DNA of 42,383 nt, taken from assembly GCA_020853815.1 (NCBI GenBank), contig JADYYE010000065.1:1-42383 (forward strand), in the 5' to 3' direction. This document shows, one piece after another, positions 16,138 through 23,989 of the stretch. Origin of the DNA: Phycisphaerales bacterium. Its GTDB lineage: Bacteria; Planctomycetota; Phycisphaerae; Phycisphaerales; UBA1924. Each line of letters starts with the position of its first letter. The stretch's first letter is position 1. Position numbers and translations under genes: made by a program. Below the pieces are notes generated by a model. It saw only the letters and a program-made list of their open reading frames with translations, was not told the origin of the DNA and ran no database searches.

Positions 16138-17271
16138 TCAATCCGGGAGCACGAGCATCGCGTCGCCGTAGCTGTAGAAACGATACGCACCCTCCACCGC
16201 CGAGCGGTACAGGGCGATCAGGCGGGGCAGCCCGGCCTCGAACAGCGCGCCCACCATGGCCAGGAGCGTCGACCGCGGCAGGTGAAAGTTCGTGAGAAGC
16301 CCGTCGACCACGCGCCAGCGATACCCCGGCGCGATCAGCAGCGAGGTGTTGACCGACGCCGGGTGCGCCGCGGGCAGACTCGGGATCAACCCCTCCAGGT
16401 GGAGCGCGTACGACTCCAGCGTCCGTGCCGTGGTTGTCCCGACCGCGATCACGCGTCGCCCTTCGCGCCGGGCGGCCACGATCCTCACCCAGGTCTCGGG
16501 CGAGACCTCGCAATGCTCCGCGTGCATGTGGTGCTGATCCAGGAACTCGGTCTCAACCGGGCGGAACGTCCCCGGGCCGACGTGGAGCACGACGTCGGCA
16601 CGCTCGACCCCGAGGGCCGCGACGCGTTCGAGCAGCGCGGGCGTGAAGTGCAGTCCCGCGGTGGGGGCCGCGACCGAGCCCGTCGAACGCCCGGCATACA
16701 CCGTTTGATATCGCTCTCGGTCCAGCGCGTCACCCACGTCGATCCCCGCCGACCGGCGCGCCTTCAAGATGTACGGCGGGAGCGGCGTGCGTCCGACCCG
16801 GGCCAGCACGTCGAGGGTCGGCGCGGCGGGCTCGATCAGTTCCGCCGTCCACGCGCCGGGCTCGTCGCCCGCCGGCTCGATCAGGCGGATCGAAGCGCCG
16901 ACGGACTCGTTTGGCTCGAAGAGATCCAGAACGACGCCGGGCTTGGCGCGCTTCGCGCGAACGAGAAGGACCCACTTCCCGGGATGGGCGGGGTCCTCGG
17001 AAAGAAACAGCCCCTCGATCCGGCCGTTCGTATCGCGCCGCTGTCCGACCAGCCGCGCCGGGATTACGCGCGTCGTGTTGAAGACGAGCACATCACCGGG
17101 GCGAAGATAGCCCGGCAGGTCCGCGACGCGCGCGTGCACCGGCTCGCGCTCGCCCCGTCGCGACACCACCATAAGGCGGGCGGCATCACGCGGCTCGGCG
17201 GCGCGGGTCGCAATCAGGCCCTCGGGAAGCTCGTATTCCAGCGCGCTGGTAGGCAGCACCGGTGTCTCCAC
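16138..17271 (-). CDS. queA: S-adenosylmethionine:tRNA ribosyltransferase-isomerase
   Basis: 377 aa, starting with GTG. QueA transfers and isomerises the ribosyl part of S-adenosylmethionine onto 7-aminomethyl-7-deazaguanine in tRNA, giving epoxyqueuosine. Family features: YELPEGLIATRAAEPRDAAR (13-32), GDVLVFNTTRVIPARL, LPPYI, AAPTAGLHFT, VLHVGPGTFRPV and LTNFHLPRSTLLAMV near the C terminus. folE2, which can feed the same pathway, is 15 kb away. murE follows after 92 bases. Confidence 0.97.
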   Translation of the reverse strand: METPVLPTSALEYELPEGLIATRAAEPRDAARLMVVSRRGEREPVHARVADLPGYLRPGDVLVFNTTRVIPARLVGQRRDTNGRIEGLFLSEDPAHPGKWVLLVRAKRAKPGVVLDLFEPNESVGASIRLIEPAGDEPGAWTAELIEPAAPTLDVLARVGRTPLPPYILKARRSAGIDVGDALDRERYQTVYAGRSTGSVAAPTAGLHFTPALLERVAALGVERADVVLHVGPGTFRPVETEFLDQHHMHAEHCEVSPETWVRIVAARREGRRVIAVGTTTARTLESYALHLEGLIPSLPAAHPASVNTSLLIAPGYRWRVVDGLLTNFHLPRSTLLAMVGALFEAGLPRLIALYRSAVEGAYRFYSYGDAMLVLPD

Positions 17272-17424
17272 GCATCGCCGCGTGTTGCGGGAACGCCACG
17301 CTCCCGAACCGACGGCACGCCGCCCGGGCGGGCCATCCCCTCTCCCGCATCGCGGCCCGCGATCTTATCGGTCGGTTCGAGAATCCGCGCGATTGGTACG
17401 CCCTTCGACTGTGTTTTGGCAGAT

Positions 17425-17871
17425 ATGGTCGAGCGGATCGGACAGATCGGTGCTCTTCACGGCGAGGTGTGCGCTCGCCGCGATCGCGCCGAGTCTGTCC
17501 GCCCCGCGGGCCCGGTCCGTTTCAGCGAGGCGATCGAGCGTCAGAACGAGGAGTTCAGGCGGGCGCGTCGCGAGGCGGAGGTCGTGGCCCATCTGTTGGC
17601 CGCGGGCATTGTGCGCGGTGTGTTCGGGGCGGCCGCGGGGGTACACGAGACCCCCGCGCCCCCCACGAGGCACGCGGACACCCGGGCAGAGGACGGCAAG
17701 GAGGCGACCTCCGCGTCGTGCGACACGAGGGCGATCACACCGGAACTTCGCGGCCCGCGCCTCGCCGATCGCCCAGCGATCGACACGCCGCGCGTGGATC
17801 GTGTCGTCCGAGTGACGTCGTATCAGACTTCCATGCTGAAGCGCGGCGGGATTATCGATATCGTGGTGTAG
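17425..17871 (+). CDS. Small protein of unknown function
   Basis: 148 aa. The region uses GC-rich third codon positions like its neighbours, and the ATG at 17425 lies between divergent queA and the next genes. The first half is charged and probably helical (RFSEAIERQNEEF, RRARREAEVVAHLL), the middle is Ala/Pro/Thr-rich, and the end reads SMLKRGGIIDIVV. No ribosome binding site is evident, and the frame is open far upstream, antisense to queA, which lowers confidence. I do not recognise a family. An open frame on the opposite strand here looks less protein-like. Confidence 0.45.
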   Translation: MVERIGQIGALHGEVCARRDRAESVRPAGPVRFSEAIERQNEEFRRARREAEVVAHLLAAGIVRGVFGAAAGVHETPAPPTRHADTRAEDGKEATSASCDTRAITPELRGPRLADRPAIDTPRVDRVVRVTSYQTSMLKRGGIIDIVV

Positions 17872-18003
17872 GGCTTGGGTGGCCCACCAATCCCCGGTGG
17901 GAATGCGCGAGAAGAGCGATCGAGATCGGTGCGGCGTGCCCGCGTGCGGTGCGCGTGCCGTGCTTCCACGTTTGCAACGCATCGGCGCGTGGAATCACGC
18001 TCC

Positions 18004-18052
18004 GAATGCCGAATGCCGAATGCCTGATGCCTGATGCCTGATGCCCAGTGCC
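18004..18052. repeat. 7-bp tandem repeat (GAATGCC / TGATGCC)7
   Basis: Seven heptamers: three GAATGCC, three TGATGCC and one CAGTGCC. They end 4 bases from the stop codon of the minus-strand gene at 18057, so on that transcript they begin right after translation stops. The grouping of variants suggests duplication by slippage. Confidence 0.9.
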
Positions 18053-18056
18053 TTCT

Positions 18057-18944
18057 CTACACACTCGCCGGGTGCCACATCGTCTTCATCTCGACGAAGC
18101 CCTCGATCCACCACGGATTCTCGCACAGTCGCGGATCGAACCAGTCCGCGCGATCGAGCGACCGCACCACGACCCGCTTGAGATTCTCCGCGACGCCCGC
18201 CCGCACCAGCTCGGTGTTCTTCGCGTCCAGGCCCGCGGCGTGGATCGCGTCGATATCGCGGTGGCTCGCCGCGTGCGACGTCAGTTCGTCCTGCTGCGTC
18301 GTCAGGATGTTCAGCACGCCGCCGGGCAGGTCGCAGGTCGCGACTCCCTCGGCGAACACCGCGGCGGGCAGGGGGCTCGCGCCGCTGGCGACCGCGACCA
18401 CCGCGTTCCCGGCACACAACGCCGGCGCCGCGAGCGCCACCAGGCCAAGCAGCGACGGCGACGCGGGCGCGAGCACGCACACCACCCCCGTCGGCTCGGG
18501 CACCGTGAAGTTGTAGTAAGGACCGGCGACCGGGTTGTTGCACCCGAGCACCTGCGAGTACTTGTCGGCCCAGCCCGCGTAGGCGACGAGGCGATCCACG
18601 CACGCGCGAACCTCGCCCGCGCCGCCCTCGGCCGCCGTGCCGGGCGCGCCGCTCTCGCACGCATCGATCAACGCCGCCAGCTCCGCCGCCTTGCCCTCGA
18701 CCATTTCGGCGAGTCGGTACAAGACTTGCCCGCGGTTGTACGCCGTCGCGCCCGCCCATCCCGGCTGCGCTCGCCGAGCGGCCTCGACCGCCTCGCGCAG
18801 GTCCTTTCGGCTCGCCCGCGACGCATGCGCCAGCACCTTGCCGGCGCGATCGTGAACGATCATCGATCGCCCGCTCTCGGAACGCGGAAACTTGCCGTCG
18901 ATGAACAGCTTGGAGGTCTTCAGAACTTCAAGGCGATCGCTCAT
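18057..18944 (-). CDS. Half-length aldehyde dehydrogenase-like protein without catalytic domain
   Basis: 295 aa against about 480-500 for a whole aldehyde dehydrogenase. It covers the N-terminal coenzyme-binding half (KLFIDGKFPRSESGR, about 11-25; EPTGVVCVLAPASPSLLGLV; APALCAGNAVVAVAS; LPGGVLNIL) and then ends with LKRVVVRSLDRADW and MKTMWHP, with no catalytic Cys motif. This matches my memory of the second, inactive domain of ALDH16 proteins, which closes with a similar LKPVWV...TKALW segment. It is therefore probably a complete scaffold subunit, not a truncated gene: start (GGAGG before ATG) and stop look normal. The whole dehydrogenase lies two genes upstream; a complex between them is inferred. 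Confidence 0.82.
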   Translation of the reverse strand: MSDRLEVLKTSKLFIDGKFPRSESGRSMIVHDRAGKVLAHASRASRKDLREAVEAARRAQPGWAGATAYNRGQVLYRLAEMVEGKAAELAALIDACESGAPGTAAEGGAGEVRACVDRLVAYAGWADKYSQVLGCNNPVAGPYYNFTVPEPTGVVCVLAPASPSLLGLVALAAPALCAGNAVVAVASGASPLPAAVFAEGVATCDLPGGVLNILTTQQDELTSHAASHRDIDAIHAAGLDAKNTELVRAGVAENLKRVVVRSLDRADWFDPRLCENPWWIEGFVEMKTMWHPASV

Positions 18945-19088
18945 GTCTGCCTCCGAAGGCCGCGGGGCGGCTCGATTCGCTCATTAATTCTAGGGCTTTC
19001 AGACGCACTTGCCGCAGGGCCCGCCCTCCGCAGTTCATTCCCTCATTCCTTCTTTTTTTCTCCGCCACTTCGCACTTCGTCTGGCTCC

Positions 19089-20183
19089 CTACTCCAGCCA
19101 CTTCTCCAGCTCGAGCTCGCTCCGCACGCGGATGCCGAAGTTTCCAAACAGCGGGATCTGTGCTTTGCGCTTTCGCGCCTCATCGACATTGCCACGGTGC
19201 AGCGCCGCCAGCTCCCAGCCCTCGCGCTGGTACATCGTCATCGCCCCGGTGTTGTCGTTCGTCGTTGTGAGAAAGATGCGTGTGCAGCGTGCATGCCGCG
19301 CGATGTCCTCCGCCGCTTCAAGCAATCGCGCCCCAACGCCGAGCCTCTCAACCCGCGTGCTCAGCGTCACGACCTCGAACTGATAGCCGCCCGGGTGTAC
19401 GTCATAGGTCAGGAGCCCCGCGGGCTTGCCATCGACCTCCGCGATCAGGGCCGGGATCTCGTCCGCCGCGAACGCACGCCCGATCGACCAGATCTGCGTG
19501 CCGCCCCAGTGCTTGGTTAGCTCCTCGCGCACGAACGAGGCATCGCCCACCCGCTTCTCGCGCACGACCACCGCCTCCCGGCGCTTCACATACGCCAGCA
19601 CATCGCCCGCGTTTCGATCGGGCGGAAAGACCGGGTACCACACGCGCCTGATCCGCGGCAAGCCGTCAAGATCGGGCGTGACAAACCACGCCATACGGCG
19701 CAGCAGCGTCGTCGGCCCGCCGCTCTCAACCGGAAACTCAAACGTCGGCAGGTTCATCCCGCGCGTCAGGCGCAGCTCGCTATCGCTGAGAAACTCGAAC
19801 GCCACGTGCTGGCGTGCCTTGAACTCGCGCTGGTGCTCATCCGTGTTCGTACTCACGCCGAAAACCGCGATTCCCAGCGCGCGGAACTCTTCGTGCAGAT
19901 CCCGAAAGCCGCAGGACTGTGGCGTGCATCCCCGAGCGCCCGGGATCGAGTCCCACTCCTCGCCCCGAAACCCCAGCGACGGCGGTTGCCCCGGCACGCC
20001 CGTGCGCGGATAGAAGAACAGGACAGTGGGGGACCGAAGCGCTCGGAGCGAGACGCGCTCGCCAGACGTCGACGGCAGCGAGAGATCGGGCAGCTCGCCG
20101 CCACGCAGATGCAGGCACGCGCCGTCATCGATCGGCACGGGCAGGTCCGCGGGGAGTTGGTTGGGGTCGTGTGCCTTCATCAT
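19089..20183 (-). CDS. PrxQ-type peroxiredoxin fused to a GNAT acetyltransferase
   Basis: 364 aa in one uninterrupted frame. Residues about 20-205 are a thioredoxin-fold peroxiredoxin: LPDLSLPSTSGERVSL, TVLFFYPRTGVPGQ, then GARGCTPQSCGFRD with Cys86 and Cys91 spaced five apart as peroxidatic and resolving cysteines of the BCP/PrxQ type; an insert of about 20 residues precedes the first Cys. Residues about 215-340 are a GNAT fold: VDGKPAGLLTYDV, LGVGARLLEAAEDIAR as acetyl-CoA loop, and NTGAMTMYQREGWEL. Two consecutive ATGs open the gene; neither has a clear ribosome binding site. It lies between the two dehydrogenase-family genes on the same strand. The role of the acetyltransferase half, and what it modifies, cannot be told. 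Confidence 0.85.
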   Translation of the reverse strand: MMKAHDPNQLPADLPVPIDDGACLHLRGGELPDLSLPSTSGERVSLRALRSPTVLFFYPRTGVPGQPPSLGFRGEEWDSIPGARGCTPQSCGFRDLHEEFRALGIAVFGVSTNTDEHQREFKARQHVAFEFLSDSELRLTRGMNLPTFEFPVESGGPTTLLRRMAWFVTPDLDGLPRIRRVWYPVFPPDRNAGDVLAYVKRREAVVVREKRVGDASFVREELTKHWGGTQIWSIGRAFAADEIPALIAEVDGKPAGLLTYDVHPGGYQFEVVTLSTRVERLGVGARLLEAAEDIARHARCTRIFLTTTNDNTGAMTMYQREGWELAALHRGNVDEARKRKAQIPLFGNFGIRVRSELELEKWLE

Positions 20184-20280
20184 TTACCGGGGAGATCGCG
20201 GAGAGCCGAGCGGGACAAATCGCGGTGTTCGTCGGATGCCGAATATCGAATGTCCCTCCGCGCTCTCCGCGGTGAACTCC

Positions 20281-21885
20281 TCACGAATCCAGCTTCACAT
20301 ACGCCCGCAGCCCCTGCACGCCGCCCTCGCGTCCGAAGCCGCTCTCCTTGAATCCGCCGAACGGCGACGCGGGATCGAACTTGTTGTACGTGTTCATCCA
20401 CACCACGCCCGCCTTCAGCTTGCGCGCCACGTCGAAGATCTTGGAGCCCTTGTCGGTCCACACGCCCGCCGCCAGGCCGTACGGCGTGTTGTTCGCCCGC
20501 GCGATCGCCTCCTCCGGCGTGCGGAAGCTCATCACGCTCAGCACCGGGCCGAAGATCTCCTCCCGCGCGATCGTGTGCGAGGGTTGAACGCCCGTAAAGA
20601 AGCACGGCCTGCAGTAGTAGCCCTTCGAGAAGCCGCGTGTTGGCGTCTGCGCCTCCACCTCGCCACGCACGCCGGGGAGCACCAGCTCGGCCCCCTCGTC
20701 GATCCCTAGCGCGAGGTACTTTTGCACCGTCGCCAGTTGCTGGGCCGAGTTCATCGCGCCGACATCGGTGTTCTTGTCCATGGGGTCGCCCACGCGCAGC
20801 GACGCCATCCGCACGCGGAGCTTCTTCACGACGCGATCAAGGATTGATTCCTGCACGAGCAGGCGCGAGCCGGCGCAGCACACCTCGCCCTGGTTGAAGT
20901 AGATGCCGCTGATGATCCCCTCGATCGCCTGATCGATGCTCGCGTCCTCGAAGATGATGTTCGCCGACTTGCCGCCCAGTTCGAGCGTGAGCCGCTTGCT
21001 CGTCGCCGCGACGCTCTTGGCGATCCGCTTGCCGACGTCGGTCGAGCCCGTGAACGCGACCTTGTCGACGTCCGGGTGCGACACCAGCGCCGCGCCCGTG
21101 CGTCCGTCGCCGGTCACGATGTTCACCACGCCCGGCGGGAGCTCGATCTCGCGGCAGATCTCCGCGAGCCGCAGCGCCGAGAGCGGCGTGGTCTCCGCCG
21201 GCTTCAGCACGCACGTGTTGCCGCACGCCAGCGCCGGCGCCAGCTTCCACGCCGCCATGAGCAGCGGGAAATTCCACGGGATCACCTGCGCGCACACGCC
21301 GATCGGGCGCGGCGCGCGCCCGGGGAACGCGTACGCGAGCTTGTCCGCCCAGCCCGCGTGGTAGAAGAAGTGCGCCGCCACCAGCGGCAGGTCCACGTCC
21401 CGCGATTCCTTGATGGGCTTGCCCGAATCGAGCGTCTCGAGCACCGCCAGCTCGCGGGCCCGCTCCTGAATCCTGCGCGCCAGGCGGAAGATGTACTTCG
21501 CCCGCTCGATGGGCTTCAGGCCGCTCCATGCGGGAAACGCCTCGCGGGCCGCACGCACCGCGCGATCAACATCCTCCGGCGAACCCTGCGCCACGCGGCT
21601 CAGCACCGACTCGTTCGCGGGGTTGATCGTGTCGAAATGCGCGTCGCCCTCACGCGGCGGAACAAACTCGCCGTTGATGAACAGGTCGTAGTGCTCCGCG
21701 ATCGCAACCTTCACCGTCTCGGGCGCGGGCGCGTAGTCCCAGGTGCCGCCGCGAGATGGCTTTGACGAAGCCGCTGGTGTTGCCTGAGCCGCTGCTCGCG
21801 AGCCCGCCTTGCCTCGTGGAGTGGCGCGATCGGGCTTGGGTGCTTTCGTGGTGGGCGAGGTCCGCTTGGGCGTGGTGCGTGCCAT
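20281..21885 (-). CDS. NAD(P)-dependent aldehyde dehydrogenase (ALDH16-like first domain)
   Basis: 534 aa from ATG 21885. It oxidises aldehydes to acids. All catalytic parts are visible: IPWNFPLLM with the conserved Asn, KPAETTPLSAL, FTGSTDVGK, LELGGKSANIIF with the general-base Glu, FNQGEVCCAGSR with the nucleophilic Cys, EEIFGPVLSVM, and GGFKESGFGREGG near the end. The first about 50 residues form an Ala/Pro/Lys/Thr-rich extension that is not part of the fold and might be disordered. The start lies 4 bases after the stop of the zinc-ribbon membrane gene, so the two are co-transcribed. With deoC upstream, acetaldehyde is a plausible substrate (inference). Confidence 0.93.
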   Translation of the reverse strand: MARTTPKRTSPTTKAPKPDRATPRGKAGSRAAAQATPAASSKPSRGGTWDYAPAPETVKVAIAEHYDLFINGEFVPPREGDAHFDTINPANESVLSRVAQGSPEDVDRAVRAAREAFPAWSGLKPIERAKYIFRLARRIQERARELAVLETLDSGKPIKESRDVDLPLVAAHFFYHAGWADKLAYAFPGRAPRPIGVCAQVIPWNFPLLMAAWKLAPALACGNTCVLKPAETTPLSALRLAEICREIELPPGVVNIVTGDGRTGAALVSHPDVDKVAFTGSTDVGKRIAKSVAATSKRLTLELGGKSANIIFEDASIDQAIEGIISGIYFNQGEVCCAGSRLLVQESILDRVVKKLRVRMASLRVGDPMDKNTDVGAMNSAQQLATVQKYLALGIDEGAELVLPGVRGEVEAQTPTRGFSKGYYCRPCFFTGVQPSHTIAREEIFGPVLSVMSFRTPEEAIARANNTPYGLAAGVWTDKGSKIFDVARKLKAGVVWMNTYNKFDPASPFGGFKESGFGREGGVQGLRAYVKLDS

Positions 21886-21889
21886 GAGA

Positions 21890-22741
21890 TCATGGTACGG
21901 GCGATGGCGTCGCCGCGGAATGGGCAGGTTTCTCGTCGCTCGCCGCAAGGCCGCATTCCGGGCACATCGCAAGCCCCGCGAGGTCATAGCCGCAGGCCAG
22001 GCACAGGCCGAGGCGTCGCCGCCGCGCGATCTTCGCCCGCCCGGGCAGGATGAACATCACGAGGAACAGGACGCCGAAGAAGATGGTGTTGAACGCAAGG
22101 CCCGGCCAGTAGACGCGTGTGGGCATGGTCTTCGGGAACCGAATTGGCCCCGAGCCTTGGCGTGTGGATGGGTAAGCCAAAAGTGTTGAGCCGGGCTCGC
22201 GAAACTCGAATCGCCAAGCGGCAAAGGTGAACGTATGCGAGAGTATCGGCCCATCCACGGCGTCGCGCACATCGAAAACCGCTGCCGGCCATCCGCAAGA
22301 GAATCGCCGCTGAAACCCAGCGCTCGGTCGATGCAACTGTGACCTCGCTCGCACCGATTTGTCAATCGAGGGATAGCTCGGATATTCAACCGGCTTGGAG
22401 GTTGCCGCCATCTCGAATGTCGTGAGCCAGTTTCTCTGAATCTGATACTGATCCGGCTCTCCCCATTCCTTCGGTGCCGGCCAGATCCAGCCCCGCGCGA
22501 GCTTCATCGTGCCGTCCGGTTGCGTCACATACGGCCCGCTCTGGGTCGGCGCATTCGCCAGCGGCTCGGTGAGCATCGTTCCCACAATCGCCACGCCGAA
22601 CGACGCGATCACGCCGATGATCAGCGCCGCCAGAAAAGGCAGCGTCAGCCCCGTCGAAGGCGGGCGACGCCGAGGTGCCGCTGCCGCGATGCTTGCGCCA
22701 TCGCTCCGCTCAGCACGGCTTCTCGCGTCGCCCTCGCCCAT
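21890..22741 (-). CDS. Membrane protein with C-terminal CxxCGYDL zinc ribbon
   Basis: 283 aa. One membrane segment at about 33-56 (LPFLAALIIGVIASFGVAIV) and a second at about 217-238 (FNTIFFGVLFLVMFILPG) frame a soluble region of about 160 residues that would be outside the cytoplasm. After a basic patch (RAKIARRRR) comes LCLACGYDLAGLAMCPECG, a four-cysteine zinc ribbon. Proteins with this tail are very common in planctomycetes, with unknown function. AGGAG precedes the ATG. The gene overlaps nothing but ends 4 bases before the dehydrogenase start. A 97-bp repeat with terminator lies 22 bases upstream, between it and deoC. Confidence 0.8.
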   Translation of the reverse strand: MGEGDARSRAERSDGASIAAAAPRRRPPSTGLTLPFLAALIIGVIASFGVAIVGTMLTEPLANAPTQSGPYVTQPDGTMKLARGWIWPAPKEWGEPDQYQIQRNWLTTFEMAATSKPVEYPSYPSIDKSVRARSQLHRPSAGFQRRFSCGWPAAVFDVRDAVDGPILSHTFTFAAWRFEFREPGSTLLAYPSTRQGSGPIRFPKTMPTRVYWPGLAFNTIFFGVLFLVMFILPGRAKIARRRRLGLCLACGYDLAGLAMCPECGLAASDEKPAHSAATPSPVP

Positions 22742-22763
22742 GCACTCCTATCCATTGCCTATT

Positions 22764-22860
22764 GGAACCTCTGAACAATTCGAGTTCAACCGCGAGGTCC
22801 GCTTCCAGTGGGCTGAAAAACCGCCTCGGAGAGGCGGGCCACCAAATACTCAGAGGTTCC
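22764..22860 (-). repeat. Single complete 97-bp inverted-repeat element
   Basis: It has the same length, ends (GGAACCTCTGA/TCAGAGGTTCC) and orientation as the copies at 152-464, with only a few base differences over 22 kb of distance. It is flanked by TATT-type sequence (GCCTATT and TATTGCC) as in the array. It fills most of the 141 bases between the deoC stop (22883) and the start of the next gene (22741). Confidence 0.93.
22816..22837 (-). terminator. Terminator or attenuator between deoC and the zinc-ribbon gene
   Basis: Minus-strand CCGCCTC, TCC loop, GAGGCGG, then TTTTT. It lies 46 bases past the deoC stop. If it stops all transcription, the four genes downstream need their own promoter in fewer than 75 bases; partial termination is therefore possible. 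Confidence 0.6.
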
Positions 22861-22882
22861 TATTGCCACTTGGTCTCCGCGC

Positions 22883-23842
22883 TCACGCCTCGCTGAAATC
22901 GTGCGACGCCATGTACACGCCTCGCTTCAGCCACGCCAGCTGACGCAGCACATCGTTCGCGAGCGTCGAAGCGCCGAAGCGGAAGAAATCGGCCGTCAGC
23001 CACGGGCAGTGCTCGCCGCTCCCGTCGATTCCGCCCGCCCCGTTCGCGCTTGGCATCAGCCCGCCCAGCGTCTCCTTCACCATCACCAGATAGTGCAGCG
23101 ATTGCTTCGCCGTGCGGATGCCGCCCGCGGGCTTCATCCCGACCACCTGCCCCGTTTCCAGGTACCAGTCGCGGATCGCCTCGAGCATCACGAGCGTGAC
23201 GGACATCGTCGCGGCCGGCTGAACCTTGCCGGTCGACGTCTTGATGAAATGCCCGTGCGCACCGCCCGCCTCGTTCATCGCGCGGATCGCAAGGTCGCTC
23301 GCCCGCCGAACATTGTCGAGCGTCTCGAGCTCGCCGGTCTCCAGGATCACCTTCAGGTGCGCGTGGTCGCACGCCTCTTTCACAAGACTGATCTCGTCCG
23401 CGACTTCCCGGTATCGCCCCGCGAGAAACGCGCCGCGGTTGATCACCATGTCGATCTCGTCGGCCCCGTCGCCCACCGCGCGCCGAACATCCTCGAGCCT
23501 GATCTCCAGCGGGAATTGCCCGCTCGGGAACCCCGTCGCCACCGACGCGACCTTCACGCCCGAGCCCGCCAGCGCCTTCCGCGCCGTCTTCACCAGCGCC
23601 GGATACACGCACACCGCCGCGCAGCTCGGCAGCCCCGGGTCGCTCGCGTCGGGCGTGATCGCCTTGCGGCACAGCGCCCGCACCTTCTCGGGCGAGTCCT
23701 TGCCCTCCAGCGTCGTCAGGTCGAGCATCGACAGCGCCAGCTCAAGGCCCGCGCGCTTCGCATCGCTCTTGATCGATCGCTTGGTGAAACTCGCCGCTCG
23801 CTCCGCGGCCATGACGGCGTCAACGCTGGGGCTCTCAAACAT
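22883..23842 (-). CDS. deoC: Deoxyribose-phosphate aldolase
   Basis: 319 aa from ATG 23842 (MFESPSVDAV), of the longer class. It splits 2-deoxyribose-5-phosphate into glyceraldehyde-3-phosphate and acetaldehyde, the last step of deoxynucleoside breakdown. Motifs: DLTTLEGKDSPEKVRALC, VCVYPALV, VATGFPSG, DEIDMVINRGAFL with Asp131, HFIKTSTGK with Schiff-base Lys201, and VGMKPAGGIRT with the second conserved Lys. The open frame extends to 23911, but the extra part is not DeoC-like. It leads a minus-strand run with the aldehyde dehydrogenase genes, separated from them by a 97-bp repeat. Confidence 0.96.
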   Translation of the reverse strand: MFESPSVDAVMAAERAASFTKRSIKSDAKRAGLELALSMLDLTTLEGKDSPEKVRALCRKAITPDASDPGLPSCAAVCVYPALVKTARKALAGSGVKVASVATGFPSGQFPLEIRLEDVRRAVGDGADEIDMVINRGAFLAGRYREVADEISLVKEACDHAHLKVILETGELETLDNVRRASDLAIRAMNEAGGAHGHFIKTSTGKVQPAATMSVTLVMLEAIRDWYLETGQVVGMKPAGGIRTAKQSLHYLVMVKETLGGLMPSANGAGGIDGSGEHCPWLTADFFRFGASTLANDVLRQLAWLKRGVYMASHDFSEA

Positions 23843-23989
23843 GCCACGATTGTAAGGCCCGTGACGCTTCCGGGTTGCTGGCAGGGCCGCCCGTGCCACG
23901 GCGTGCCACACCGCGCTAATGAGTCGCTTCGATTGCGGTGCTCTCCGATCTGAAGAGAGCTCTTCGCTCGCCCGCTCATTCCCCGGCGA

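Noticed and set aside
16282..17424. Extension of the small gene at 17425 upstream across queA
   Set aside because: This part is antisense to queA and has shadow-like composition; only the part after 17425 looks coded.
18057..18944. Pseudogene reading of the half-length dehydrogenase
   Set aside because: It has a good ribosome binding site, uninterrupted frame and a C terminus like the inactive ALDH16 domain, so a working short protein is more likely.
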